From Bacteroidota bacterium (GTDB taxonomy: Bacteria > Bacteroidota > Bacteroidia > Flavobacteriales > Flavobacteriaceae): a DNA stretch of 64,000 nt. Each line of letters starts with the position of its first letter. The stretch's first letter is position 1. Of the stretch, positions 53,274 to 62,628 are shown piece by piece. The notes under the pieces are model-generated. The model was not told the origin of the DNA and searched no databases. It saw only the letters and a program-made list of their open reading frames with translations. The translations under genes were made by a program, and so were the position numbers. The stretch covers positions 1-64,000 of the forward strand of contig CANFJB010000005.1 in assembly GCA_947447375.1 (NCBI GenBank), given 5' to 3'.

Positions 53274-54557
53274 TTATAATCTACCATCCACATTTCCTCC
53301 AAAAACACCTTTAACATCATACAAAACATTGACTTTTTTTTGAAGTTTTGAAATATCCAAAACTTTGAACTCCTTATGAGCGACTCCTAAAACTACAGAA
53401 TCAAATTTCTGTCCTTCGACAAGTGCAGGATGACAAGTTAAACCATATTCATGTTGCACTTCTTCGGGTTTTGCCCACGGATCAAATATACTTACAACAA
53501 TACCGTAATCAGATAATGCCTTAATCACGTCCACAATCTTAGTATTACGAACATCTGGGCAATTTTCTTTAAAAGTAATTCCTAACATTAATAAACTGGC
53601 ACCATTAACATTAATTCCTTTTTTAATCATTAATTTAACTACTTGTGAAGCAACATATTCTCCCATACTGTCATTCAACCTACGTCCTGCTAAAATAATT
53701 TCTGGATGATAGCCAAATTCTTGGGCTCTTTGTGCTAAATAATAGGGATCTACTCCTATGCAATGTCCCCCAACCAATCCCGGCTTGAACGGTAAGAAAT
53801 TCCATTTAGTTCCCGCTGCTTCCAAAACGGCATGGGTGTCAATATTCATTAAATTGAATATTTTTGCCAATTCATTAACAAAAGCTATATTAATATCCCT
53901 TTGCGAATTCTCAATTACTTTAGCGGCTTCGGCTACTTTTATAGTTGGCGCCAAATGTGTTCCAGCTGTAATGACGCTTTTATATAAATCATTTACTTTT
54001 TGACCAATTTCTGGGGTGGAACCCGCTGTTACTTTCAGTATTTTTTCTACCGTATGCTCCTTGTCTCCCGGATTAATACGTTCTGGTGAATAGCCTGCAA
54101 AGAAATCAATATTGAATTTCAATCCTGATATTTTCTCTAATACAGGGACACATTCTTCTTCAGTAACTCCCGGATAAACCGTAGATTCATAAATTACAAT
54201 ATCCCCCTTTTTTAAAACTTTACCTACCGTTTCACTTGACTTATAAAGTGGTGTTAGATCTGGGCGGTTGTTTTTGTCTACAGGAGTAGGAACTGTAACA
54301 ATGAAATAATTACAATCTGCAATATCTGCAATATCTGAAGAACACAATAACCCGTTTTGGTTACCCTTAAAATCCTTTACTAAGACTTTTTGTAACACAT
54401 CGTCTGATACTTCCAATGTACTATCAGTACCAGAAAGCAAACCCTCAATTCTGTTTTGATTAATATCAAATCCTACAACTGAGTATTTTGTTGCGAATAA
54501 TCTTGCTAATGGAAGACCAACATAACCTAAACCAATAACTGCAATTCTTATATTCAT
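53274..54557 (-). CDS. Nucleotide-sugar 6-dehydrogenase, TviB/WbpA/WecC type
   Basis: A 427-aa UDP-N-acetylhexosamine dehydrogenase. NAD motif [33 protein letters not shown], the catalytic cysteine in [13 protein letters not shown], and the C-terminal [15 protein letters not shown]. It oxidises C6 of a UDP-GlcNAc/GalNAc/ManNAc to the uronate. With the TviC-like epimerase next door, UDP-GalNAcA is a reasonable product (Vi-like pair). With wecB nearby, UDP-ManNAcA is the alternative. It is an intact paralogue of the frameshifted gene at 61240-62509. Confidence 0.92.
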   Translation of the reverse strand: MNIRIAVIGLGYVGLPLARLFATKYSVVGFDINQNRIEGLLSGTDSTLEVSDDVLQKVLVKDFKGNQNGLLCSSDIADIADCNYFIVTVPTPVDKNNRPDLTPLYKSSETVGKVLKKGDIVIYESTVYPGVTEEECVPVLEKISGLKFNIDFFAGYSPERINPGDKEHTVEKILKVTAGSTPEIGQKVNDLYKSVITAGTHLAPTIKVAEAAKVIENSQRDINIAFVNELAKIFNLMNIDTHAVLEAAGTKWNFLPFKPGLVGGHCIGVDPYYLAQRAQEFGYHPEIILAGRRLNDSMGEYVASQVVKLMIKKGINVNGASLLMLGITFKENCPDVRNTKIVDVIKALSDYGIVVSIFDPWAKPEEVQHEYGLTCHPALVEGQKFDSVVLGVAHKEFKVLDISKLQKKVNVLYDVKGVFGGNVDGRL

Positions 54558-54616
54558 TTTTTATCTTTTAATTTTATAAACTAATTATTTTGTAAATAAT
54601 ATCAATAAAAAAATAC

Positions 54617-55597
54617 TTATTTTAAATTTTTCCAATACCATTTTACTGCCTCTTTTAACCCGTTTTCAATGTTAAATTTAGGATTATATCCCAATAGTTT
54701 TTTTGCCTTTTCAATACTTGCTAAAGAATGTGGTATATCTCCTGCACGATTAGGACCATTTACTATCATTACGTCAAGTATTTTAGAATCAAATACTGTC
54801 AAATTCTCTTTTAAATATCCAACCAATTGAGTTAAAGTCGTTCTATCTCCAAAGGCGGTGTTGTAAACCGTGTTTATAGCTTCTGGATTTTGTGAAGTCA
54901 TGGCCAACTCATTCATTTGAATTACATTATCTATATAGGTAAAATCTCGAGAAAAATTACCGTCTCCATTAATTATTGGGCTTTCATAATTCATAAATTG
55001 TTTTACAAATAAAGGAATTACGGCAGCATAAGCGCCATTAGGATCTTGCTTGCGACCGAAAACATTAAAATACCGTAATCCTATTGTTTCCAATCCATAG
55101 GTACGACTAAATATTTCGGCATACAATTCGTTAACATATTTTGTAATTGCATAAGGTGAAAGTGGTTTTCCGATAACTTCTTCCACTTTTGGCAAACCCA
55201 CAGAATCTCCATAAGTAGATGAACTTGCAGCATAAACAAAGCGTTTCACGTTAGCATCTCTAGCTGCTACCAACATATTTAAAAAACCAGATACATTTAC
55301 CTCGTTAGTAGTTACGGGATCATTGATAGACCTAGGAACCGAACCTAATGCTGCTTGATGTAAAACATAATCAACTCCTTGAACTGCAGTATTACAATCT
55401 TGTGGATTTCTTATATCTCCTTCAATTAATCGAAAATTAGGGTGATTTATAAAATCATTTAAATTGTGTCGATAACCCGTAGCAAAATTATCTAAACAAA
55501 CTACTTTATAACCTTTTGAAATAAAATATTCACAAAGGTTAGAACCTATAAAACCAGCTCCTCCTGTAATTAATATAGTTTGAATTGTTTTTGGCAT
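54617..55597 (-). CDS. UDP-N-acetylglucosamine 4-epimerase, TviC/WbpP type
   Basis: A 326-aa extended SDR: TGGAGFIGSNLCEYF, HQAALGSVPRSINDP (the GSVPRS signature of WbpP/TviC), SSSTYGDS and the catalytic YAITKYVNE, then YFNVFGRKQDPNGAYAAVIP (in two parts). It interconverts UDP-GlcNAc and UDP-GalNAc or the uronates. It lies 59 bp before the TviB-type dehydrogenase, the usual tviC-tviB pairing. Confidence 0.92.
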   Translation of the reverse strand: MPKTIQTILITGGAGFIGSNLCEYFISKGYKVVCLDNFATGYRHNLNDFINHPNFRLIEGDIRNPQDCNTAVQGVDYVLHQAALGSVPRSINDPVTTNEVNVSGFLNMLVAARDANVKRFVYAASSSTYGDSVGLPKVEEVIGKPLSPYAITKYVNELYAEIFSRTYGLETIGLRYFNVFGRKQDPNGAYAAVIPLFVKQFMNYESPIINGDGNFSRDFTYIDNVIQMNELAMTSQNPEAINTVYNTAFGDRTTLTQLVGYLKENLTVFDSKILDVMIVNGPNRAGDIPHSLASIEKAKKLLGYNPKFNIENGLKEAVKWYWKNLK

Positions 55598-55624
55598 TAT
55601 TTTTCAGTTAATTTTATTAAATAT

Positions 55625-55700
55625 TTAATTAATGGATTTTAAAAAACCCAAAATCCTCTCACATGCCTTGCCTTCTCCATAAGGATTGTGCAACGCGCTC
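55625..55700 (-). pseudogene. 3' remnant of a second wecB gene
   Basis: The minus strand encodes SALHNPYGEGKACERILGFL and a few more residues before a stop, the C-terminus of a non-hydrolysing UDP-GlcNAc 2-epimerase. A 51-bp core (55650-55700) differs by one base from the intact wecB end at 56819-56869. The last residues differ, so it is a distinct allele. Upstream of 55700 the similarity stops abruptly. The rest of this wecB copy is gone and rhuM lies there now. Confidence 0.85.
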
Positions 55701-55787
55701 TATTATTGTTATAATTAATAATTATAAAACCATTTAACGATTAACTTTTTCTGACCGATTTAACTTTCCTAAACGATTAACCGATTA

Positions 55788-56621
55788 TTATAACCTATCT
55801 AGAAAATCCTTAGAGTCAATATTTAATTTCGAAAAAGCAAACCATTTTTTACCTAAATCCTTTAATGATGCTCCTAAATGATAAATTTCGGTTTCGTCGA
55901 TAATGAGAAATCGATCATGTGATTTTTTAAACGTAGCAAATTCAATAGCTGGATATTGTTGGTTGTATTTATCAATATCCGATTTTAATATTTCTGATAT
56001 TTTTTCGGTGTATACCTTTGCTTTTACTTTCGGCTCTCTTTTTGAAAGTAACATCAACACGCTTTCATCAATATAATTGTCTATTACTATTATTGACTTT
56101 GTTGCTGATCTAATAACTTTTGAAGCGAAATCATGGGCGTCAAATACTTGTCCATCATAGAAAACACCTTGATTGGGAGGTAATTTGGTATTGATAACTA
56201 AATCAAATTCATGATTTTTAACTTCCAGAAAATTTACTTTTTTTTCTAAAATATCCATTCTATGATGAATTGCATACCCATTGAGAAGATAGTTTTTCAG
56301 AATTTTATTAGCCCAAATACGAAACTTAATCCCTCTATTTGATTTTACTCTATAACCCAAAGACATAATCATGTCCAAGTTATAAAATTCTACCTGATAT
56401 GTTTTGCCATCACTTGCAGTTGTCGCAAATTTTGCGACAACTTGAATTCCTTCAAGTTCTTCTTTAAGTGCATTAGAAATATGCTTGCCTATTGTTTTAA
56501 CATCGCGATCAAACAAATCAGCTAGTTGTATTCGATTCAACCAAACTGTTTCATCTTCAACCCTAACCTTAATATGGCTAGTTAACATTTCTGATTGATA
56601 GATAATTATTTCGTTTTGCAT
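55788..56621 (-). CDS. RhuM family protein with PLD-like C-terminal domain
   Basis: A 277-aa protein. The N-terminal RhuM region (VWLNRIQLADLFDRDVKTIGKHI, in two parts; FYNLDMIMSLGYRVKS; FRIWANKILKNYLL) is a putative DNA-binding module. The C-terminal part (about 150-277: VFDAHDFASKVIRSA, then HDRFLIID at 235-242 and LGASLKDLGKKW) resembles a phospholipase D-type half-site with Arg in place of the usual Lys of HxKx4D. RhuM genes are common accessory genes in genomic islands. Cellular role is unknown. It sits between an intact wecB and a wecB remnant and looks inserted. Confidence 0.83.
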   Translation of the reverse strand: MQNEIIIYQSEMLTSHIKVRVEDETVWLNRIQLADLFDRDVKTIGKHISNALKEELEGIQVVAKFATTASDGKTYQVEFYNLDMIMSLGYRVKSNRGIKFRIWANKILKNYLLNGYAIHHRMDILEKKVNFLEVKNHEFDLVINTKLPPNQGVFYDGQVFDAHDFASKVIRSATKSIIVIDNYIDESVLMLLSKREPKVKAKVYTEKISEILKSDIDKYNQQYPAIEFATFKKSHDRFLIIDETEIYHLGASLKDLGKKWFAFSKLNIDSKDFLDRL

Positions 56622-56784
56622 TTCTAAATTTTTGGCTTTTATTATCTAAAATTATTACTAATTAAATATCAAAATAAATTTATAAGAGTAATAGCATCAT
56701 TTGTTTCGAGTCTGTAGTCGTGTGAACTGTTAAAGAATTTTTTATTATTATTAAAAATAATAAAATAGATAAATTACTATTTCA

Positions 56785-57915
56785 CTAATTATATTTATGG
56801 TTATTTCTCACAAAATCTAAAATCTTCTCACATGCCTTGCCTTCTCCATAAGGATTGTGCAACGCGCTCATTTTATTGTACTGCTCTTTATTATTGAGTA
56901 AGTTGTTGCATTCCAAAATGATTTTTTCCTTATTGGAACCTACTAAAATTACAGTACCTGCTTCTACTGCTTCAGGACGCTCGGTTGTATCCCTCATTAC
57001 TAAAACAGGTTTTCCCAAACTTGGCGCTTCTTCTTGAACACCTCCGGAATCAGTAATAATCAAATAGGATTTGTTCATTAACCAAACAAATGCCGGGTAA
57101 GCCAAAGGTTCAATTAAATGAATATTATCAATTTTTGATAATAATTCATATACCGGTTTTTTAACATTGGGGTTTAAATGCACCGGATAAATAATCTGTA
57201 CGGCTGGATTTAATTGAGCAATTTCTTTCAAAGCTTCACAGATAGAAATAAAACCTTGACCATGATTTTCTCTTCGATGACCCGTTACTAATAGTATTTT
57301 TTTATCTGGATCAATGATCGTTTTTAATTTTTCTATTTCAGGATTATCGAGATTCTCAACCTTTGATGTGCTTTCTAACAAGGCATCAATAACGGTGTTT
57401 CCTGTTACCAGAATAGTACTTTCTAGTACATTTTCATTCAACAAATTTTGTTTCGCTTGCTCTGTGGGAGCAAAATGAAAATCGGCAATTCTACTAGTAA
57501 CCTGTCGGTTCATTTCTTCTGGAAATGGCGATAGCTTGTTGTAGGTCCTTAATCCCGCTTCTACATGGCAAACTTTGGCTCCTGAGTAAAAGGCGGCAAT
57601 ACTTGATGCCATTGAGGTGGTTGTGTCTCCATGAACATAGACGTAATCAGGCTGAAATTCTTCTAATATTGGTTTTAACCCTAATAAAATATCTGAGGTA
57701 AGGGTATATAAATTTTGATTGGGTTTCATTAGATCCAAATCGTAATCAGGCTTTATTTCAAAAAAATCCAATACTTGATCCAACATTTCTCGGTGTTGTG
57801 CAGTAACGCAAACACGAGTCTCAAATTGGTTGTTTTCATTTTGAAAAGCACGAACTAAGGGAGCCATTTTTATAGCTTCAGGTCGGGTTCCAAAAATTAT
57901 TAGATTTTTTATCAT
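56785..57915 (-). CDS. wecB: UDP-N-acetylglucosamine 2-epimerase, non-hydrolysing
   Basis: A 376-aa GT-B-fold epimerase making UDP-ManNAc. GTRPEAIKMAPLVRAF, HGDTTTSMASSIAAFY, HVEAGLRT, TGHRREN and ITDSGGVQEEAPSLGKPVLV (two parts) are family hallmarks. With a WecC-type dehydrogenase it can supply UDP-ManNAcA. Its 3' end is the template for the duplicated remnant at 55625-55700. Upstream lies a 400-bp block of tandem repeats separating it from gmd. Confidence 0.95.
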   Translation of the reverse strand: MIKNLIIFGTRPEAIKMAPLVRAFQNENNQFETRVCVTAQHREMLDQVLDFFEIKPDYDLDLMKPNQNLYTLTSDILLGLKPILEEFQPDYVYVHGDTTTSMASSIAAFYSGAKVCHVEAGLRTYNKLSPFPEEMNRQVTSRIADFHFAPTEQAKQNLLNENVLESTILVTGNTVIDALLESTSKVENLDNPEIEKLKTIIDPDKKILLVTGHRRENHGQGFISICEALKEIAQLNPAVQIIYPVHLNPNVKKPVYELLSKIDNIHLIEPLAYPAFVWLMNKSYLIITDSGGVQEEAPSLGKPVLVMRDTTERPEAVEAGTVILVGSNKEKIILECNNLLNNKEQYNKMSALHNPYGEGKACEKILDFVRNNHKYN

Positions 57916-57919
57916 ATAT

Positions 57920-58320
57920 GTTCGTTATTCGATGATCGATATTCGTTGGTCGATAATCGTTGTTCGTTGTTCGTTGTTCGTTGTTCGCTTTTTGTTCTTC
58001 GGTCAACGGTCAACGGTTAACGGTTAACGATATTCGTTGTTCTTTTTTTGCTTTTCGGTCAACGGTCAACGGTCAACGATATTCGTTTTTCGTTGCTCGT
58101 TTTTGCTTTTCGGTCAACGGTCAACGGTTAACGGTTAACGATATTCGTTGTTCGCTTTTTGTTCTTCGGTCAACGGTCAACGGTCAACGATATTCGTTTT
58201 TCGTTTTTCGTTGCTCGTTTTTGCTTTTCGGTCAACGGTCAACGGTCAAAGATATTCGTTTTTCGTTTTTCGTTGCTCGTTTTTGCTTTTCGGTCAACGG
58301 TCAACGGATAGCGGTCAACT
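57920..58320. repeat. Tandem word-repeat block between gmd and wecB
   Basis: Six copies of CGGTCAACGGTCAACGG occur at about 58001, 58057, 58112, 58168, 58230 and 58292 (spacing 55-62 bp). They are separated by variable runs of TTCGTT, TTCGTTGTTCG and TTTTTGCTTTTCGG. Period and word variation indicate slippage-type growth. Open frames through it are Phe/Cys/Arg/Ser nonsense generated by the repeats and are not genes. Confidence 0.92.
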
Positions 58321-58328
58321 TTCTCAAT

Positions 58329-59459
58329 CTACAACTTCTTCATCAACTCTAAGTCGCTTGCTACCATTTCTTTAACCAATCCAGCCAAGTCATATTGTGG
58401 CACCCAACCCAATTGGGTTTTAGATTTTGTAGGATCTCCAATTAATAAATCAACTTCCGTTGGACGATAATATTGAGGATCTACCCGCACCACTACTTTT
58501 CCTATTTTTGGTTGGTCGTTAATCGTTGTTCGCTGCTCGACATTCGGATTTAGGGCTTTTTCATATTTTTGAACATCAATAGAATCAATAATTCCCACTT
58601 CCTGCTCTTCTGTTCCTTCAAAACGTAAGGTTATTCCTACTTCTGCAAAAGCAAAACGAACAAAATCGCGAATATAGGTCGTAACACCTGTCGCAATTAC
58701 ATAATCTTCAGCAACATCTTGTTGTAAAATTCTCCACATTGCTTCTACATAGTCTTTGGCGTGACCCCAGTCTCTTTGTGAATTTAAATTACCTAAATAA
58801 AGACAATCTTGTTTTCCCAAAGCAATAGCTGCGGTTGCCATTGTGATTTTTCTAGTTACAAATGTTTCTCCTCTTCTTGGCGACTCATGGTTGAATAAAA
58901 TTCCATTACAAGCAAAAATATCATAAGCCTCACGATAGTTTTTGGTGATCCAAAAACCATAAATTTTTGCTACTCCATAGGGTGAACGTGGATAAAATGG
59001 TGAATTTTCATCATAAAATCCTTTTTCATTTTTATTTTCTTCTAAACCTCCATATAATTCTGATGTGGAAGCTTGATAAATTCTAGTTTTCTTTTCTAAA
59101 CCTAAAATTCTTACCGCTTCTAATATTCTCAAAGTCCCCAATCCGTCTACGTTAGCTACATATTCTGGAGAATCAAAAGAAACTTTAACGTGCGACATTG
59201 CCCCAAGGTTATAAATTTCATCCGGTTGAATTTCTTGAATAATTCGAATTAAATTAGTTGCATCGGTTAGATCACCATAATGCAATTTAAAATTGACATT
59301 ATTTTCATGCTGGTCTCTATATAAATGATCGATTCTTTGTGTATTAAATGAAGAAGCTCTTCTTTTAATTCCATGAACCCTATATCCTTTTTCTAATAAT
59401 AATTCAGCTAAATAGGAACCGTCTTGGCCTGTTACGCCAGTAATTAATGCTGTTTTCAT
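58329..59459 (-). CDS. gmd: GDP-mannose 4,6-dehydratase
   Basis: A 376-aa [34 protein letters not shown], the catalytic STSELYGG and [10 protein letters not shown], then [16 protein letters not shown] in parts. It converts GDP-mannose to GDP-4-keto-6-deoxymannose, the step before Fcl. The segment at about 285-325 is somewhat extended ([18 protein letters not shown] follows NPNVEQ) relative to short family members. At DNA level this insertion includes a TCGTTAATCGTTGTTCGCTG word-repeat, so a repeat may have expanded inside the gene while keeping frame. Confidence 0.95.
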   Translation of the reverse strand: MKTALITGVTGQDGSYLAELLLEKGYRVHGIKRRASSFNTQRIDHLYRDQHENNVNFKLHYGDLTDATNLIRIIQEIQPDEIYNLGAMSHVKVSFDSPEYVANVDGLGTLRILEAVRILGLEKKTRIYQASTSELYGGLEENKNEKGFYDENSPFYPRSPYGVAKIYGFWITKNYREAYDIFACNGILFNHESPRRGETFVTRKITMATAAIALGKQDCLYLGNLNSQRDWGHAKDYVEAMWRILQQDVAEDYVIATGVTTYIRDFVRFAFAEVGITLRFEGTEEQEVGIIDSIDVQKYEKALNPNVEQRTTINDQPKIGKVVVRVDPQYYRPTEVDLLIGDPTKSKTQLGWVPQYDLAGLVKEMVASDLELMKKL

Positions 59460-59460
59460 A

Positions 59461-59558
59461 TTCGTTATTCGTTATTCGTTATTCGTTGTTCGTTGTTTGT
59501 AGTTCGTTGTTCGTGATTCGTTGACCGATGTTCGATATTCTGTGGTGCTTTAACGGTT
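59461..59558. repeat. Word repeats plus left copy of a 57-bp direct repeat
   Basis: TTCGTTATTCG-type words (59461-59500) run into the left copy of a 57-bp direct repeat (59502-59558). It ends in TGTGGTGCTTTAACGGTT. The other copy is at 59940-59996, with one mismatch. Together they bracket the IVP gene. Confidence 0.9.
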
Positions 59559-59573
59559 CGCGGATAACTAAAT

Positions 59574-59918
59574 TTACTGTAATGACTTTATTAATTTAAA
59601 TAACATCATTTTTATTCTTGTACACAATTCATATAAAATTTGATATTCTTTTTCACTTACATATCCCAAATCTTTTGACAAAAATAAATGATAATTGGTT
59701 TCTTCCAAAGAACCTTTAGCTATATATAAAAACTGTATGAATTCTTTTTTGTATTGTCTTGCTTGCCCTTCAATAATATTGGTTGGAATACTACTAACAC
59801 TTCTTCTAACTTGACTTATAAGACCAAATTGTTCTGTTTTTGGAAATTCTTGAGTCAACTTGTAAACATCTATAGTTAGGTGATGAGATAATTTCCAAAC
59901 TTCTAAATTTGATTCCAT
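59574..59918 (-). CDS. Four-helix bundle protein (23S rRNA intervening-sequence protein family)
   Basis: A 114-aa all-helical protein: LEVWKLSHHLTIDVYKLTQEFP in parts, QVRRSVSSIPTNIIEGQAR, EFIQFLYIAKGSLEETNY, and YELCTRIKMMLFKLI. This is the S23/IVP fold first seen in rRNA intervening sequences, frequent as solitary genes in Bacteroidota sugar loci, function unknown. It interrupts the gmd-fcl pair and is bracketed by 57-bp direct repeats, which suggests it was inserted as a unit. Confidence 0.92.
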   Translation of the reverse strand: MESNLEVWKLSHHLTIDVYKLTQEFPKTEQFGLISQVRRSVSSIPTNIIEGQARQYKKEFIQFLYIAKGSLEETNYHLFLSKDLGYVSEKEYQILYELCTRIKMMLFKLIKSLQ

Positions 59919-59939
59919 TTGTTTTGTTTGTTATCAGTT

Positions 59940-59996
59940 GTTCGTTGTTCGTGATTCGTTGACCGATGTTCGGTATTCTGTGGTGCTTTAACGGTT
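59940..59996. repeat. Right copy of the 57-bp direct repeat
   Basis: It matches 59502-59558 at 56 of 57 positions. It is followed by TTAACG/TTATCAG words up to the fcl stop codon. Confidence 0.9.
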
Positions 59997-60024
59997 AACG
60001 ATAATCGGTTATCAGTTAACGAAT

Positions 60025-60975
60025 TTACATTTTCAATTCTTTATAATCATTTATGTTTTCTAAAAACCAATCGTATGTTTTTTGAATTCCATCTTCTAAA
60101 TTGATTTGGTGTTTCCAACCTAAAGCATGCATTTTAGAAACATCTAATAACTTTCTTGGGGTACCATCGGGTTTGGATTCATCCCAAATTATTTCACCAT
60201 TATGACCTACAATTTTTTGAATTAATAGCGCCAAATCTTTAATTGTTAAATCCTCACCTGTACCAATATTATATAAATAATCTGGCAAATTATTTTCTAA
60301 TGCAAATACCACAGCGGCGGCCATATCATCTACAAATAAAAATTCTCTCAATGGCGTTCCGCTTCCCCAAAGGGTTACAGGAGCGTTATTATTGAGCTTT
60401 CCTTCGTGGAATTTTCTAATTAATGCAGGTAATACATGGGAACTAGTTAAATCAAAATTATCATGTGTTCCGTATAAATTTGTTGGCATCAAACTCACAT
60501 AATCTCTATCGAACTGATTTCTAATTGCTTGACAAGATTTTACACCTGTGATTTTTGCTAAAGCGTACCATTCATTTGTAGTTTCAAGCGAACCTGTTAA
60601 CAAATATTCTTCTTTAAGAGGTTGTGGAGCTAATTTCGGATAGATACAAGAACTTCCCAAGAAAATAAACTTATTAATTCCTAATTCAAATGCATTGCTA
60701 ATTAAATTGTTCTGAATTTGCATGTTTTCCATTAAAAATTGGTATGGAAAATCATTATTTGCTAAAATCCCTCCCACTTTTGCAGCAGCATCAATTATTA
60801 TTTCTGGTTTTTCATTAGAAATAAATTCTCTAACGGCTTCTTGGTTTCGAAGATCTAAATCTTTACTTGATGCACCAATTAAATTAGTATATCCTTTTTT
60901 GGATAATACTCTCCATATCGCGGACCCTACCATCCCGTTATGACCTGCTATATATATTTTGGAATTTAAATTCAT
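60025..60975 (-). CDS. fcl: GDP-L-fucose synthase
   Basis: A 316-aa SDR: GHNGMVGSAIWR nucleotide motif, AAAKVGGILANN, FLGSSCIYPKLAPQPLKEEY in parts, the catalytic YALAKITG, and NLYGTHDNFD. It is an epimerase-reductase completing GDP-L-fucose from the Gmd product. The donor is needed by the GT11 enzyme at 48379. It is separated from gmd only by the IVP cassette and repeats, so the two were probably once adjacent. Confidence 0.95.
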   Translation of the reverse strand: MNLNSKIYIAGHNGMVGSAIWRVLSKKGYTNLIGASSKDLDLRNQEAVREFISNEKPEIIIDAAAKVGGILANNDFPYQFLMENMQIQNNLISNAFELGINKFIFLGSSCIYPKLAPQPLKEEYLLTGSLETTNEWYALAKITGVKSCQAIRNQFDRDYVSLMPTNLYGTHDNFDLTSSHVLPALIRKFHEGKLNNNAPVTLWGSGTPLREFLFVDDMAAAVVFALENNLPDYLYNIGTGEDLTIKDLALLIQKIVGHNGEIIWDESKPDGTPRKLLDVSKMHALGWKHQINLEDGIQKTYDWFLENINDYKELKM

Positions 60976-61017
60976 TAAAATAATAATTTAGTATTATATA
61001 TTTAAGTGGATTCAGTT

Positions 61018-61237
61018 ATTTGTTGTTCGTTGTTCGTTGTTCGATGTTCGATGTTCGATGTTCGTTTTTTGTACTTCGATCAACGGTTAACGATATTCGT
61101 TTCTCGTTTCTCGTTATTCATTATTCGCTATTCGTTTTTTGCTTTTCGGTCAACGGTCAACGGATAGCGGTTAACTTTTTCAACCTACAACTTACAACAT
61201 TCTCAACTTACAACATTCTCAACCTACAACTTCCTCA
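61018..61237. repeat. Word-repeat block between the split dehydrogenase gene and fcl
   Basis: TTGTTCGTTGTTCG and GATGTTCGATGTTCG words are followed by the same TTTTCGGTCAACGGTCAACGG unit as at 57920-58320 (here at about 61147). CAACCTACAACTTACAACATTC repeats then lead to the stop of the dehydrogenase gene. Non-coding. Confidence 0.9.
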
Positions 61238-61239
61238 AC

Positions 61240-62509
61240 CTACAACCTAGCATCAACTTCATCTCGATCTAATGCGGCCTTACTATCAAAAACGATTGTA
61301 TGAGAACCCTTTTTGTAATCATTGATATTCATCTTCAAAAACTCTTTATGAGCTACTGTTAATATTACAGCATCATATTTTGAAGGTGATTGCTGAAGTT
61401 CAATATTGTATTCTTTTTTAACTTGATTTGCATCGGCGTGCGGATCAAAAACATCAACTTCTAATCCAAATTGAATTAATTCATTATAAATATCAACCAC
61501 TTTTGAATTACGAATATCTGGGCAATTTTCTTTAAAAGTAACTCCTAACAAAAGTACTTTTGAACCTTTAATATTAGTTCCTTTTTGGATCATCATTTTA
61601 ACCACTTTTCCAGCAATGAACATTCCCATATTGTCATTTACTCTTCTACCTGAAAGAATTACCTGAGGATGATATCCTAAGCTTTCTGCTTTATGAGCTA
61701 AATAATTAGGGGTCAACCCCAATGCAATGTCCACCTACTAAACCCGGTTTGTATTTTAGAAAATTCCATTTGGTTCCTGCAGCATCCAAAACGTCGTTGG
61801 TATCAATCCCAATTCTGTCAAAAATCAATGCCAATTCATTTACAAATGAAATATTAACATCTCGTTGTGCATTCTCAATAGCTTTACTTGCTTCAGCAAC
61901 TTTAATACTTGGCGCTTTATAAGTTCCAGCAGTAATTATTGAAGCATATAGGTTGTCTATAAAAGTAGCAATTTCAGGAGTGGAACCGGAGGTAACTTTC
62001 TTAATAGTTGTTAGTGTATTTACTTTGTCACCTGGATTTATTCTCTCTGGACTGTAACCACAATAAAAATCTTCATTGAATTTAAGACCGCTATTTTTTT
62101 CTAATACTGGAACGCAATCCTCCTCGGTACAACCAGGATAAACCGTACTTTCATAAATTACTATTGCTCCTTTTTTCATTACTTTACCAATCATTTCTGA
62201 AGCTTTTAGTAATGGTGCTAAATCGGGTGCTTTAAATTGATTTATAGGAGTCGGAACCGTTACAATAAATATATCAGAGTGAACTAAATCATCAATATTA
62301 CTAGAGAATTTCAGTTGAGTTGCACCTTTAATTTTATCGAAATCGGATTCTAGTGTTTTATCAATTCCATTGGACAATTCTGAAACACGTGTCGTATTAA
62401 TATCAAAACCTAGTGTGTTGTATTTGGCGCCAAACGCTACCGCAAGTGGAAGTCCAACGTAACCTAAGCCAATAATCGCAATATTTTTATTTGAAAAATA
62501 CATCTCCAT
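61240..62509 (-). pseudogene. Frameshifted nucleotide-sugar 6-dehydrogenase (WbpA/WecC/TviB type)
   Basis: The first part (62509-61706, 267 codons) carries [29 protein letters not shown] and the catalytic GGHCIGVDP, then meets TAA at once. The second part in the next frame (to 61240) continues with NYLAHKAESLGYHPQ and [15 protein letters not shown]. Removing one base at 61706-61707 restores YYLAHKAE and a protein of about 422 aa, the normal length. Apart from that base nothing is damaged, so the frameshift is recent or a sequencing error. The intact paralogue at 53274 may cover the function. Confidence 0.9.
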
Positions 62510-62574
62510 TTATTTTAATCTGAGTCTATAAAAATAATTCTTTTAAATCTAAATTTGAGTTTTTTTCAAGGCTA

Positions 62575-62609
62575 CGCCCTGTCAGTCACATTTTGCAACT
62601 AACAAGGCG
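62575..62609 (-). promoter_or_regulatory. Strong hairpin between the UpxY-like gene and the first sugar gene
   Basis: On the minus-strand RNA, CGCCUUGUUAGU pairs fully with ACUGACAGGGCG (12 bp, two G-U wobbles) around an 11-nt loop that can pair further. No U-run follows, so it is not a standard intrinsic terminator. It lies in the 119-bp leader right after the antiterminator gene and could be a recruitment, pause or attenuation element. Confidence 0.6.
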
Positions 62610-62628
62610 AGTGAAAAAACAGGTACTA

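Noticed and set aside
55650..56869. attL/attR of an integrated element around rhuM
   Set aside because: The two copies encode different C-termini with separate stops, and no integrase is present, so allelic exchange of wecB fits better.
57920..58320. CRISPR-like array
   Set aside because: The sequences between the CGGTCAACGG units are themselves repeats of each other, and units vary in length.
57960..58375. Two open frames on the plus strand through the repeat block (about 130 and 75 aa)
   Set aside because: The translated sequence is just the repeated words, with no domain, and it runs into the antisense of gmd. They are by-products of the tandem repeats.
61020..61250. Open frame of 76 aa on the plus strand
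   Set aside because: Same word-repeat composition as the block at 57920-58320; no coding character.
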